Made by a program: the position numbers and the translations under genes. A stretch of 64,000 bases of DNA from Patiria miniata (taxonomy: Eukaryota > Echinodermata > Asteroidea > Valvatida > Asterinidae), in assembly GCF_015706575.1 (NCBI RefSeq), contig NW_024037062.1:2786811-2850810 (forward strand), read 5' to 3'. Shown piece by piece: positions 48,853-61,326 of this stretch (its first letter is position 1; the number at the start of each line of letters is the position of its first letter). A model generated the notes under the pieces. The model had not been told where the DNA came from, ran no database searches, and saw only the letters and a list, made by a program, of their open reading frames with translations.

Positions 48853-51800
48853 AGTTGCGTTCCGCGTGATATTGTCGGGTTTCATCCCGAAAATAGATTC
48901 CTTTTCAAAATCGTTATTTTTCTAGCGATACAAAAGTTATTCACTGTTGAATGAGAAATCGTCCAAAAAATTCGGCGGTGTTTAGTTTTTTCATTGTTAA
49001 TTTACATTAATTCGAATTATTTGCTTTCAGAAAAAGTTCCGTTCTCGCAGGGTAGGCTGGTTCCCTCCGCACAATCTGTATCGATAATGTAAGGACTGTA
49101 CACCGTACACAGAAGGGTAGATTGGCCCCACTTAATGCGAAAGTCGACTGGGTGGGCCAACTATAGCTTCACTCATGGACATCACCGGGTTTTTCTTTTC
49201 TTGGGGGGAGGCAAACCACCCACCAGAAGCGATGCGAAAAATCATCAGCGGTGAAAAAAATATCGAAAGGTAGGAAAGGGTGGTATACTGTTTTTATGTA
49301 GCCGCATTTAAGGCCCCATCTGGTAAAGTTTAAACTATCGACTATACGCCCTTGCCTTTTTTCCATTTTCTTTTTTCTTTTAAATACTTTTAAGGGGGCA
49401 AGTGCCCCCTGGTGCCCCGCCTACCTCCTTGCGACCCCCATGGCTCCACCCCTCCACTCCCACATTACATCTGATTCACGCTAGAAAGTGTCATCCCTAA
49501 ATATGATCTCAAGGTATAGCGAGGTCAAAATACTTCTAAGTATAGAAGTTAAAAAGTAACTGTTGTTTTGTTCGCAAGCCCGCGTGGGTTTGACAAATAT
49601 ACAAGAGAGTTTAGTAATCCGTTGGAGAGCTCGGGTTTCGCACACACTTAAGCTTGGCTCAGAGGGCTTTAAATTTGGCTTCGTCAAAAACCCAAACACG
49701 TCAGTGGTATTTCAAAAGACGAATTTCAAAGCTATCCTTGCGATTTGGAACACTGATCACCAAGACAAAGGTAATCACAGCATCTTTTCTGGGGCAGAGA
49801 ATTGGAGAATTACATGGATATGAAGGCTTTCCAAACTCGCTCGAAATGCAAGAATCCATCTGGTTGCAGGATGTATGAATGTTTGGCTTTAGGCAACTAT
49901 TTCCGTAATTCGGTCATCGTATTGGTGTTGTTTATGCGCCGGGTTTTCATGCAAACTCATTTTCGTCAGCAAACAAATTGGTACGCACGCAAGGCACGTC
50001 CCAGACGGTAATAATTGGCACTTCGAACGCAGGAATCTCCAACCATTCCTATTCGTGTTGGATGCAATAAACCTGCTTTATTTTTTTCTGGGTTAAGAAG
50101 TGTGTCTCCAGCATTACCGTCAACACGAATAATTTTGATGCCGGTCTGAAGGGTTAAGAGCTTCTCTGATCATAGAGACTAAATATGACGGAGAAAATAT
50201 ATCGGCGCGGCCTTAGAATGAAATTTTCCGTGATTTTTGACGATCCGTTTTATGCAAAAATGTTGATAACTTAACGGTTAATTTTGCTCACAAAATTAAT
50301 TTTTTGAAAAGATTGTGTTCTGAGATTTTTTGGGTAATATTTTTTTGGGACACACTTAGAAAAAAATACCTAAAATATGGCACCAGGTATAAATTGTTCC
50401 ACCGAAAATAAAATCGAACAGGTACATGTATCAATACGAAAGGAATGCACCATCGGTTAGTTGTTTGCAACGTTTATGAAATTGACATTTGATGAAAGAT
50501 GATGACGCGACACCGGGTGAGTATTACAATCGTAGGGGACATGCTTAATATAAACAAACACTGAGGATGAATTATTGGGGACGATTTATTGTTTATTTTT
50601 ATCTCTCAGGAGACTAAACTGACGAGTGAAAATAATCTGCTATATGAGAACCTACGGGAATCGTCAAATAGTTTCTACTATTTTGGTTTAGACAATAAAT
50701 TTCTGAACAAACAAAAAAGACCATTACTACTGAACAAGTTCCTTTAAATGGAGCTTACGCTTTGATGGCATCGGGGGTTAGTCCAATGGATTGGTCAGTG
50801 TGTGCCTTGAAATGAAGCGCACGAGCAAAGATACAGTAAGTTTCCGACTATAATTATTGGGATTAAGAACGCTCCGTTCCATACGCATAATTTTTAATCA
50901 ATTAATCTAAATTATATGGTTATAGCTCAGAACAAAAGGATGTCTCATTTGAAAGCCAAGTTCGATATTGAGATGTGATTTTTGTTCATAACTCTAAAGA
51001 AAGAACGGAGAGTAAGGTTTTAACTTCTGCACAAAAACCCGCAAAATGAATCGTATGATGCTGTTGATGACTTTCCCGCCTTCAGGGAAGCACGTACAAA
51101 AATCAATTTGAGGTTGGAAGGCATGTGATATACATCGACATTCAGTGTTTGGAGCTAATGGAATACTGACGACAGATATTGTATAATCAGCCATCAGTTG
51201 CAGATACCATCATTTAGCGGGCGCTATGGAAATCCGGATCGTGTTTATTTGATTAGTAACAGTGAATATTGACTTCCCTTGCTACCTGTACATGATCCGA
51301 AATACAATTAAGTGTGATGACGGCGTACGGTAGCTAAGCACTGTCGTTGTGCGTAAAACTAGCTGCAGGCTTTCGTCTATAATAATACAAATACGCCTAC
51401 ACCTCTTCCTATCCATGAGGCTAACTCACTGTACGTGGAAAACAATTTCTCATGGGACTTGGCTAATTAGGGGAAAATCGTGAAATAAGCCTTCTGGTCA
51501 ATATTATTACGATAACAAACAGGGGGTGGAATAAGTAAGACAGTCTTTTTCACTCCTCTAAAGTGATACACTTGTCACAATGTTCATCTCAATTTCATTT
51601 TCACTTCATTTCATTTCGTTTCATTTCAATATTTAATATTATGACCCCATAGTGTTACCTGTTATTGTGAAATTTGCATTGTTTACTTCTTGTCCATGTT
51701 TTCCTGTATCTTTTACAAAAGTGTGAACTATCAACCCAGTATTGTCTTGGAGTCTGTAAGTTAAATCAACATGTGTCATCTTATTACATATTACATCTGG

Positions 51801-52600
51801 CCCTAGGGTTATAGTCATTATTACTCGTATACCCAAAGCTTTTGTGTCATGTGGTCATGTGGTTCAATTAGTTTGCATCTGACTTTTGTATAATAATCCT
51901 TTAGATTATAATGACTAGGAGAAATTCGGAGAGTCATGACGGCGAAGTCAAAATATAACTTATTTTTTCTCTGACTCCACGGAAGTGCAAGCACTCTCCC
52001 TGGCGTCGAACTGTGACAAACAAGTCCTGTAGCTTGCGTCATAAGGACTCAGCTAACGACCTGAACGCGCCCCTGTTCCTAGTGCAAGAAGCTTAGAGAC
52101 CTGAGATTTGCTTTGCTGGCGAACAAGATCAGACACGACTATAAGAACCTCAGGCTTTATAAGGTAAGACACCGGGGGTCTGAGTTTGTACAGGGATCAA
52201 AAAGGGTCCTTCAGAAGGAGTTTGACGCACGGGCTGGTGCTTAATGCTTATAACAGGCCCTTTTGATATCTTTTATAAGCACTGTGCATTGGGTCAAATT
52301 GTTGAGACCTCTATATCGTATTGCCATCTGTCTTACTGTAGCCACAACGGACGATACTCTGCAAAATATTGCATTACCACAATAAAGTCTCAAAAAACAC
52401 AGCTACGTTTAAAATATTTGTATCCTTTTGAACCTTTAAAAAAGGTTCACAGGAAAAACGAATTCTTTTTGCAGTTTTAAAACGTTCGATATTCGCTCAA
52501 AATATAAGCACGTGCCTAATGACCAATGCGTTCCGTGAACTAGCACCTCCTCAACGGCAAAACTGACAGAGAGCGCCGCCATTGACGGACACATCGGAGT
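48853..52600. other. Intergenic, nothing recognised
   Basis: About 3.7 kb without convincing exons or terminal repeats. A G/C-rich stretch at 49393-49460 looks like a transposon end fragment. A TTTCATTTC-type tandem lies near 51595-51625. Confidence 0.4.
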
Positions 52601-52975
52601 GTCATGGCCTAGCGGTTAAGCACCAGACTCATGTCCTAGTGTTACAGAGGCAAGAGTGACGTGGGTTCGAGCCCGGGCGCGGACACTTGTGCCCTTAAGC
52701 AAGGCACTTAACCATTCTTGCTTCGTCCTTCGGATGTGACGCAAAGCCGTAGGTCCCGTGTGTTGTATAAGGCCTAACGCACGTAAAAGAACCCAGTAAC
52801 GCTTATCGCTAAGAGAAGGGGTTCGCCCCGGTGTTTCTGGCAGGAAGGATGTGTATATCCTGCCCGTGTGACCCCTGAGAAGGGGGTGTTGGTGCAGTAT
52901 TCATCAAGACAAGAGAAGACATGGACGCCACTGCCGCCCTGTGAGTGTTCACGTTTCAGGTTCGCACGACCGGCA
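52601..52975 (+). mobile_element. tRNA-derived SINE
   Basis: An A box-like TGGCCTAGCGGTTAAG at about 52604 and a B box GGTTCGAGCCC at about 52664 sit at tRNA spacing (Leu/Ser-like with a long variable arm). A body follows with CTTAAGCAAGGCACTTAACC, GCAAAGCCGTAGGTCCCGTG and CACGTAAAAGAACCCAG. The tRNA part is followed directly by the SINE body, and no terminator run is seen, so it is not a functional tRNA gene. Confidence 0.8.
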
Positions 52976-53963
52976 CCCTACAATGCGAGTTTCTTCTCGA
53001 CTATTGTCAATTGAAATGATTTAAAGCTGTCTTTCCGCGTTATTTCGAGTTTTACCCGAGAATTGATTTTGGGATTTGTAAGTTCAATTTTTTTTCCAGT
53101 AATACAATTTTTTTCACTTTTGAATGAGACTTCGAAAAAAAAATCCGCCCACGTTTAGTTATGGGATATGTCCTTGACAATTTGAGATTTTTGTGTGCAT
53201 CTTTGTGTGCGTTATGGGCGCAAAAGCAGTCCAAACTAAAAGCGTAGTTTCAGAGGGTTGAAAAAGTCCAGAATAGAGAACAATTGCGGGTGCGCAATAC
53301 GTTCTGGCCGCCTTGCATGGAAGTCTTGCATAAAATGATTGTGCGTACAAGCCTGGGCCGACGTCCCACGCGAAAATCACGCGCTGAAAATTGATCAAAA
53401 TAAGCCTCCTACGTTTCCCATAAAAAAAATAGCGCGCTATATACCACTTGACTGTAACATTACTGCACATTATCTTGCCTCCATTTACACAATTTTCGTA
53501 AACAACTTTACAAATTGTTACAAATAATTTCATTTCATTTCTTTTTTTCCTTCAAATTAACGTTTGGTGGTTATTTGTCATGGGAAACTTAGGAGGCCCA
53601 TTTTTGGTCAATTTTCCGGGGAAGTCATTTGCAAAATAAGACGCACATGCGCATTGATCAAGACAAGGCCCGTCTTCCGATAACTTCGTCAAAAGTGCAT
53701 TTACTGACGACGGCATTGCATTTGGTCAATTTTTGGTCAGTTGGTAGTCATACTTTAATATAATGGGAAACTATATGGGGCTCGTTTATGGTCAGTTTTC
53801 CGGGGACAGACCTACAGAACCACCGACCAACCGCCCGACCGACCGACCACGAAGTGACATGTAAAAGCTCCTGCCAGATCTTAAAAACATATACATATTA
53901 ACAAACTGTTCATTCTTCAAAAAAAAAAACATTCGCTGAGTCTCCAAATTTCTTTTCATTACT
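52976..53963. other. Intergenic; two-copy GGTCA.TTTTCCGGGGA repeat
   Basis: ATGGGAAACT.. followed by GGTCAATTTTCCGGGGA (about 53580-53626) recurs with changes at about 53763-53808. A CCGAC simple run is at about 53825-53852. No gene. Confidence 0.5.
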
Positions 53964-53972
53964 CACAAGGAT

Positions 53973-54109
53973 GGTTACACCTCTATGTTCCGACACCCCT
54001 ATGTTCCGACTGCCCATATTCCTATTCCTAACCCTAACCCTAACCCTAACCGGGAGTAACACAATCTAGGTTGTCGGAACATAGGGGTGTCGGAACATAG
54101 AGCAGTCAC
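53973..54109. mobile_element. Hairpin element enclosing a telomere-like CCCTAA array
   Basis: A 28-bp perfect inverted repeat at 53983-54010 and 54073-54100 (core CTATGTTCCGACACCCC) encloses a (CCCTAA)4-like array at about 54027-54051. The whole is flanked by exact 9-bp direct repeats CACAAGGAT (53964-53972 and 54110-54118), the signature of an insertion. Each arm is itself a tandem of CTATGTTCCGAC units. Confidence 0.85.
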
Positions 54110-54848
54110 CACAAGGATCCTCTATTCAAACAACTCAAACTACGCAACCTTAAAAACATGCCTCCATTTGTACCTTTTGTTTCAAGTAACTTCTTAATAT
54201 CTACTTGTTATTTACCGGGTGTTATTCTATATTTACTTTATTTACTTGTATTTTACGAAATGTGAAATGGAAATAAGTGTTAATGCATAAAATTGAATTG
54301 AAAAGTAGGGTTTTTTTTCGTTTCAAGTAAAGCATACAGAATGAAAATTCGTTGGGATAAAACAATCGACTATATACGGGCGGCAACATCATGGGTACAT
54401 AGAATCACCTGGAAAAGGACCTACCAATTTAATGAGGAAAAACCTTCTTCAAAGTTAAGATAGGGATGGTACCAATATCCCTGAGAAATTAGTCCGCCTG
54501 AAATGGTTCCGATCGAGAAAAAAAACTCATGCAATTTTTTTTAAAAAAGACAGAACCCACTAGCACATTTTTTTGTGCGTTAGCAACGCAATCCAGTTAC
54601 GTACGTGCATGTTGTGTTCTCTCGAATAGTCTAGTTACCACTGAAGTATAACTCCAACAGATTAACTGTTTTTTTAGCAATTGTGTTGCTTCAAACGATG
54701 ACAAAGAGGAACCAATGATGCTATATGTACCTTTAAGACGCCATTCTATCAATATTGTTGTTGCATCACGGCGAGTAGCTTGAAAATAACATAGCTGAGG
54801 AAAAACAAAATACATGAGATTGTGCTCAGAATACACCATCTTACTTAC

Positions 54849-55018
54849 CAACCAGTAAACAAACAAGACACAGTCGACAATTCGTCTTTGAAGAATTCTG
54901 AGCTTCTCTGAAGAGCCTTTCCGTACTTAAATTTCAGTAACACCAATAGCAACGAATTCAGCCCTGCCAGTACAGACAAACCCAAGTCTGACGACAACTC
55001 ACAAGACGTTCTTGACAT
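54849..55018 (-). CDS. Weak candidate coding exon with a hydrophobic segment
   Basis: On the minus strand an ATG at 55018-55016 opens a frame reading MSRTSCELSSDLGLSVLAGL followed by NSLLLVLLKFKYGKALQ, to a good donor TTG|GTAAGT at 54849/54848 (phase 2). The leucine-rich run could be a membrane anchor. No partner exon or family was recognised, and the phase does not join in frame to the GPCR exon downstream. It may be a first exon or a 5' UTR exon, or chance. Confidence 0.25.
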
Positions 55019-57580
55019 TCGAAATACGAAACACGAGATAATCGAAGAACACTCGTGAGAGCGCAAAATTCCTTTCTATACATGTACAGGATATTGCACG
55101 GACATTCCAGAAAGCAGTCAAGTCTGTCTGACGACTCGCCGCACAGGCAACGACATAAATTTACCCGAGGATGAAATGGCTGCGGGAAGTGACACGCCTG
55201 GGATTAAGTCGTTGCGCGATTGTGAAGAATTTCTTATTATCGGGAAAGATTTCAGTTACGAAAGTGACACTAAATCATTTATTTAAGTACCAAGATAAAT
55301 CAAGCTTGAACACGCGATACTTGTGACCTTGCAACTGTAGTTCAAAGGATTCATGTGATGAATTTTTCTTGGGATCACATTTTGTGCAAATGTTTACCCC
55401 TCTTAAATGTATGAAAACTATTTGCCATCCCTTTTTGGTTGAAGAATGCACTTCTTTAAACATTTAAAATTGTCCATGCTTTTCCGGAAAACTAATGGGG
55501 CGCGCAGTTGCTTGATGTCATTTCAGGAAGACACTGTTCTGTTTTGGGGTTTTCTGTTCAAATTGTGATCCCGTAATTTCGTTATTGAAATGATTTGTTG
55601 AGAAAGGGTTGCTCATTGGCTTATTGCCATGTACCTATACAACAACGAATCACACACACACACGCAAACGTGTGTTCACCGTCGATCGTAGACGTCCTAT
55701 TGTCCCTCTTTGTTTGTACCCTAACTTTTTAGGAAGACTCCCATAGGTTTTGTACACGACCCCAATCGCGGACGTGTGCTGGGAATCGTGGACGATATTG
55801 TTCTCTTTTGTTCTCTGGTATATTTCGTCCACGGTTTGAAAAGATGAACACGTACACACAATTATAACAGCAAATATCCTGAAAGCTGGCAACTGTTTGT
55901 GCTGAAATAGCTGTAACATTGATACTTCTGTCCGGAATTACAGCACAGTTTTGCTCATGAATATGGAATTTGCATTAGCATAAAAGCCATAAAGGCACCA
56001 AACGACGAAAATTGAAAATGAGGTTAAATGGGACACAAAGGTGCATTTTAAAAAATACATTGCATGGGCCCTTTAAAGTATGTCAAAGATACCAATTTCC
56101 GCATTACAAAATCACTCGAATTTCAATCTGAATCGTGGCGATGAAAATTTATCATCATTGCCATAAAAATTCAGAACATAAAAAATCCAATAGAGAACGT
56201 AATTTCCGCGTTAATTAAAGAAACAGAAGATCATTATACACTTTTGTTGAATTTGTTCCGCCGTATACAGAAATATACAGAACGTTTATGTTATCATATT
56301 ATTCCCCCCTCCCCCCCCCCCCCCCCCCACAGTGTTTCAGGTTATATTCGAAGAAAATAAATATCTATAAATGTATGTGTACCATTAATAAACGTATATT
56401 TTCCGCAAGTCATAAAATGACAACATTAAGACAAATCAAAGGGAAAAGTGTATCTGGATAGGGACAGGTTTATGTTAGAAATCAAATAAATGTTCGGGTG
56501 CATTATGTTTCGGGTCGGCCTATAGGCCTATAAACTCATGTTTTTGGCCCCCCCCCCCATGACTGGAGCAGATCCGTTTGAAATTCTGCCACAGACGTTG
56601 TTTTTAAGACCCAGATGCGTAGTTTGAATCATCGCTTAAATCTTACGCTTGTAGATACTGATTTAAAGGATACAATTTGGAATCTTTAGGGCAATAGCGC
56701 TTTCTGTATGGCTTTTTCTCCAAAGCTTGAGCAACGCGCCTGTTTGGTTCAACAAAAATCAAAACAAGTCTGCAAACCCGAAGGTCTGATAATGAAGGAT
56801 ATTCGTTCACTCATTCTCGGTTTTTTTTGCGTTCCGACCATAATAGCTTTCTCGAGGGCAAAACAAATCCTCATTTTATTCGATATTTATACAACATGAA
56901 TATTATAGCGAAACTAGGCCGTTGTGGCAAAATTAAGTTTCTACTTGATCCAATAGGCCAGCGTATTGTCCTCTGATTGAGTGACAAGACTGCCTGGCTG
57001 ACTGACAATAAACTGAAACGTTCGGGTCCAGCTCGGCGATATATAGGCAAACCCGGTCTTCTTCAATTTTATATTCTGAAAGCACGGAGTAACTTACCTC
57101 TACAGTTCTTACTTATGAGCGATTGTTGCGCTTCAGACGAACCACACTGAAGTCCTCATCAGTGTGCCCCTTGAACGATGCACAAACACGCCGAGAGAGA
57201 GTGAGATGAACCACTGACTTCTCTGCCTCTCTCAGCCTCATGTTATCTGGAGGATTACTCTCCGTACGTCATGCCTGGAATGTGTCTGTTAGATGAGATT
57301 TGTTACTGCTGCCAGAACGTAGGCCAGGCTTCATCAGCAGTGATCAGGCGGATGGTTTGTGCCAATGAAACATGAGCGTGGTATGCTGACATATCCATGC
57401 GCGTAATAACAAGCTAGCGGTAAACAGTTGGACGCTGGGGACCGAATTACGTGTGTAATTGGCGCAGATGGTCTCGGGAAAAAATGTTGGTCGACTTGTT
57501 CATAATTGGTTTCAAGCGTGTTATCCGCCTTGTGCAGAAGTACCCCCTCACCGGTTGAAAAGAGAGGGCCGGTTGGGAGG
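55019..57580. other. Intergenic, nothing recognised
   Basis: Contains a long C-run at about 56308-56330 and another near 56549-56558. No convincing gene or terminal repeats. Confidence 0.4.
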
Positions 57581-58530
57581 GCCGTTCAATCAACCTCGTC
57601 CCCAGTGCTTACTTTATTTCCAACCTCGTTTCCAATAGTAAGCCCTGATAGGAAACTTTCTTCCTGTATCCTGATTCGATACCGCAATTGGCTAGGAATT
57701 GATTTATATCGTGTACTTGGTGTTATTATTCACAACGTGCAGTACGTGTTTTCGCGATCATTCGTCCAAGACTTGTTCATATTAATATGAAATGTGATAC
57801 TGCATGTTGTCTCGTTAAGATCGTAACCGTTTAATTAAAATAAAATCGTATTTTCGCAACTCATGCCATGCTCGCGCTGCGACGAATTGATTCTGTTTTT
57901 ACCCCAGACATCTCATACAAAAACAAATGCAAATGTAACGCACAGGCAGGCACCAGACAATTCCTCATTTGCATACGTGTTCAAAAATCTTGCACATGCG
58001 GGGCGTTTTCGAATCCCTGTTCTTGACAACACGCGTGTAACACGAGAACGTGTTCTCGAGCTGGTTGTTACGAACGCGCGGGTGCGTGTCGCATCGATAT
58101 AAAGCAATGCAAAATGGCCGACAATCGTCTGAATTTGTACTTAGGCCTATTCCAAATGAACGAAGACGACTGTTGCCAAACCGGACATGCGGGGATGAAA
58201 TTGCAGACCTGCACTATAATGGTATTCTTATTCCAATCATTAGGGTATTAGCACACAAAAAAAAACACAAAACAAAAATACGAATCTGCACAGTCCGCCA
58301 TTTTGTTCAAGCTGCACCTCGCCGAACCCTCCATCAACCGGGGAGTGAAAAAAATCGATCCGCGAACGCCCTCTCGGGTCTGTTCGTCACGTTCGAGACC
58401 GCTGTTCTCGTGTCGGGTTAACCCGAGTGTTGTCAAGAACAGGGCTTCGAAAACGCCCGCAAATGACCCAATACCAGGGTGAGAGAGCAGGTAGTGGTGG
58501 GTGCGTACAACTCGACCCCCTGGGGACGAG
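57581..58530 (+). repeat. Tandem duplication unit A (contains a MITE)
   Basis: Similar in the same orientation to unit B at 58534-58875. Shared blocks are GCCGTTCAATCAACC, CATATTAATATGAAATGTGA, CGACGAATTGAT, ATTTGCATACGTGTTCAAAA and AATACCAGGGTGAGA.GCAGG. Unit A is interrupted by a MITE at 58001-58458, absent from unit B. Confidence 0.85.
58001..58458. mobile_element. MITE with an empty-site counterpart nearby
   Basis: Ends GGGCGTTTTCGAA (58001-58013) and TTCGAAAACGCCC (58446-58458) are exact inverses. The pairing extends inward through CCTGTTCTTGACAACACG. In unit B the sequence TTGCACATGCAAATGATCC runs uninterrupted at 58789-58807, giving the pre-insertion state. Comparison implies a 2-3 bp target duplication around GC. 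Confidence 0.88.
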
Positions 58531-58533
58531 GTT

Positions 58534-58875
58534 GCCGTTCAATCAACCACAACTCCATGGGCTGCGCACTTCCTTTCCAGTTTGCTCATATTAATATGAA
58601 ATGTGATGCTGCATATTGGCGGGTCAGATTGTAACATTTTAACCTCCAAAAAAAATCGTGTTTACATAACTCACGGCGCGACGAATTGATGCTGTTTCTA
58701 CCCCAGACACTGCATATATACACAAACGCAAATGTAACGCACATGCAGGCACCAGACGATTCCTTATTTGCATACGTGTTCAAAAATTTTGCACATGCAA
58801 ATGATCCAATACCAGGGTGAGAAAGCAGGTAGTGGTGGACGCGTACTGCTCGACACCCTGGGGACAAGGTTGACC
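58534..58875 (+). repeat. Tandem duplication unit B (empty site)
   Basis: Second unit without the MITE. Positions around 58791-58800 mark the intact target site. Confidence 0.85.
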
Positions 58876-60205
58876 AGAGATTAAGATCCCGCAAGACGTA
58901 CAAGGTTGTAACCAACATGGCGCAGCAAGATCGTACATAAAAGGGTGCATGCAGACCACTAAAAATCCATAAATTCCTGCGCGCGGGCTCATTGAAATTT
59001 TGTGATCCCACAGGAAATATTGAATAAGAGGTCTTGCGGCTATGATTGGGACTGATCGTTAAAACATTTCTGGACCTTTTGAAGTCAAAAGAACAATGGG
59101 GTCAGGGCACCAGACTAAATCGATACAGAGTGCCAGGCTAATATATAACGCATGATTCCAAAATGAATACATGGCTACGTCACTAGATATGAACATTTAC
59201 AGCGTTTTGATTTGAACATTTACAGCGTTTTGTTCAAAAATATGTCTGAATGGAGTGCACTGTGTAAAACCACTCTTTAAAACTGTATAAAGGCCTGCAA
59301 ATGCAAACAAACGAATTTATTTGTTTCAGGGCATTTTATTTTTTTTCAAATTTCGTTCGGAAAAGAATTGTTTTATTTTAAAAAAGCATGTTGGCCTATA
59401 TTCTAACTTCAACAAGTTGGGTTCAAATTTTTATAGATTTTTTTTGTACTCTCTGTATTAAAGGACGAAGAAGAAACATCTCTTCACTTTTTTGTAATTG
59501 CCATTATATTATTTATTTCTGGAAATCAATTTTATACTTGTAGATTGGATCAAGGACATGACTATACTAATAATGGTCTCGCCAATGAGCTATTCGTTTG
59601 GTGCTACCGATACTAGGTTTAAATTTCATAATCTTATTCTTTAATATCTCGATTTCAAATTTATAAAATGGTAACGAACGACAAACGTCCTTCAATCTTT
59701 GTCTTTGTAGCTTAAAACAGATCTCAAGAGGTACTATATCTGTGAAAAAAATATATGTGTGTTGTTAATGGAGTTTTTCAGAAATTGTAAAATTATTTTG
59801 TACTTTGTCAAGAGTAATCTCATTCGAACGAAGAAAGTAGCCGTTTTACGGAAACAGGAAACGGACTTTCCACTTGAAAAAAATATTTTTTTGCATCTAC
59901 ATAGTCAAACAACAATCTAAAGCGGTGACTCAAAAACAAAAATCTAAACTATAAAGAAAAAAAAGAACTGACGATGAAGTTTTGTCAAGAACAAAACAAA
60001 TTCTTTTTACTCATTTTACTTTTACTTGTCAAACAGGGGCTTTAACTATGAAAAGGGGCTTTTTTCTTTTTTACTGAACAGATTTCCGCAAAATTCAACT
60101 AATTTTTTGATTCATTTTTGACTGGAGTTAAGAAATGAAAACACGACAGTATCAAACACTGAAAAGTTAATAATTATGGTAGACAGACAGATTTGCATCT
60201 ACAAC
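58876..60205. other. Intergenic, nothing recognised
   Basis: AT-rich. A 22-bp period two-copy tandem (GAACATTTACAGCGTTTTG) at about 59190-59232 is the only structure seen. Confidence 0.5.
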
Positions 60206-61215
60206 TATAGGTTTTCCCGGACAATTTCGGAAAATGTGCGTTTGAATTTGTAAAACATAAATTCAATTTGGCGCCGAATTTGAGAACGACGTACATCCTG
60301 GTTTCATTTTCGCAATAACTAGCATTCGATGTCATTTTGCATCAATCAAATGAACGAATGTGCATAACGTTTCATTTAAGGGATTACAAATACGTGATTA
60401 GATTGTCGGTTTGGCGTATGCGTTGCCGATTATTACGAATGTGCAATCCAATTCGCAGAAAATCGATTGTCTATTGTGACACAGGCTGAATTGAACATTC
60501 CTTTTCATTTGTAACAATTTAAATTCGCATCTTCGGCATTCAATTTAAATAAATTATTTAGGCCTATACAAATCATGATACAACTTTGATTTATTAATTA
60601 ATGATTCATTAATTAATCAATGTATGCCTTATTGATCATTAATGTGTTTGTTCTTATATACGCGCCTATGTGAAATGTAGGCAAATGAAATGTGAAAATG
60701 ATATTTAATATGACCAATATGAAATCACTCAAAATAATCTTGTAGCCATATTATTGAGACGGTAAAGGGACACATCACGTGTCATGTTACATGGGATCTG
60801 CATGGGGACTTTTTGAATATTCAAAAATTCAATCATTCAATCAACCATTCCTCAACTGTTACTTTAACACATAAGTGAATTCCAATGCTTGACCAGGCAT
60901 ACGTTAAATAACACTGCGAGGGAAATCGGCTGCACATTTAGCGAAAAAGATTGATGATAAATTAAAAGGAAAACAGGATTGCGGATGTGCCTCCGATTTC
61001 GCGCTAAAATGAAATGTCAATAACACTAAATGCAGTGCACATTCGGGAAATCGTACGCTGATTTTTTACGACTGAATGCACTTTCACGGAAAAAGAATTA
61101 TCATTTGTTAAATAGAAACAGAGATTTGGAACGTTCATTCTATTTCGCACAAAAACAAATGCTTCTTTTACAAATTCGTGTACACATTTTCCGAAATTGT
61201 CCGGGAAAACCTATA
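60206..61215. mobile_element. TIR element with 33-bp perfect inverted ends
   Basis: TATAGGTTTTCCCGGACAAT.. at 60206-60238 is exactly inverted at 61183-61215 (33 bp). The interior is AT-rich with GAATGTGC/CGAATG words and no transposase. The ends resemble those of 62990-63500. It lies about 110 bp downstream of the stop codon of the gene at 61327. Confidence 0.88.
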
Positions 61216-61326
61216 TTAAAACAAAAAAAAATGGGAATGCCTGTCATGCGATGTCAAAATCACTTCCTTAGATGTTTGAGGAGATGTTCTGAATTTTGTT
61301 TTTTCAACTAGATCCTTTATGGGATT

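Noticed and set aside
52601-52690. Possible tRNA-Leu/Ser gene
   Set aside because: Runs directly into a SINE body without terminator; treated as SINE head.
54027-54051. True telomere or chromosome end
   Set aside because: Only about four units, inside a hairpin with unique sequence on both sides.
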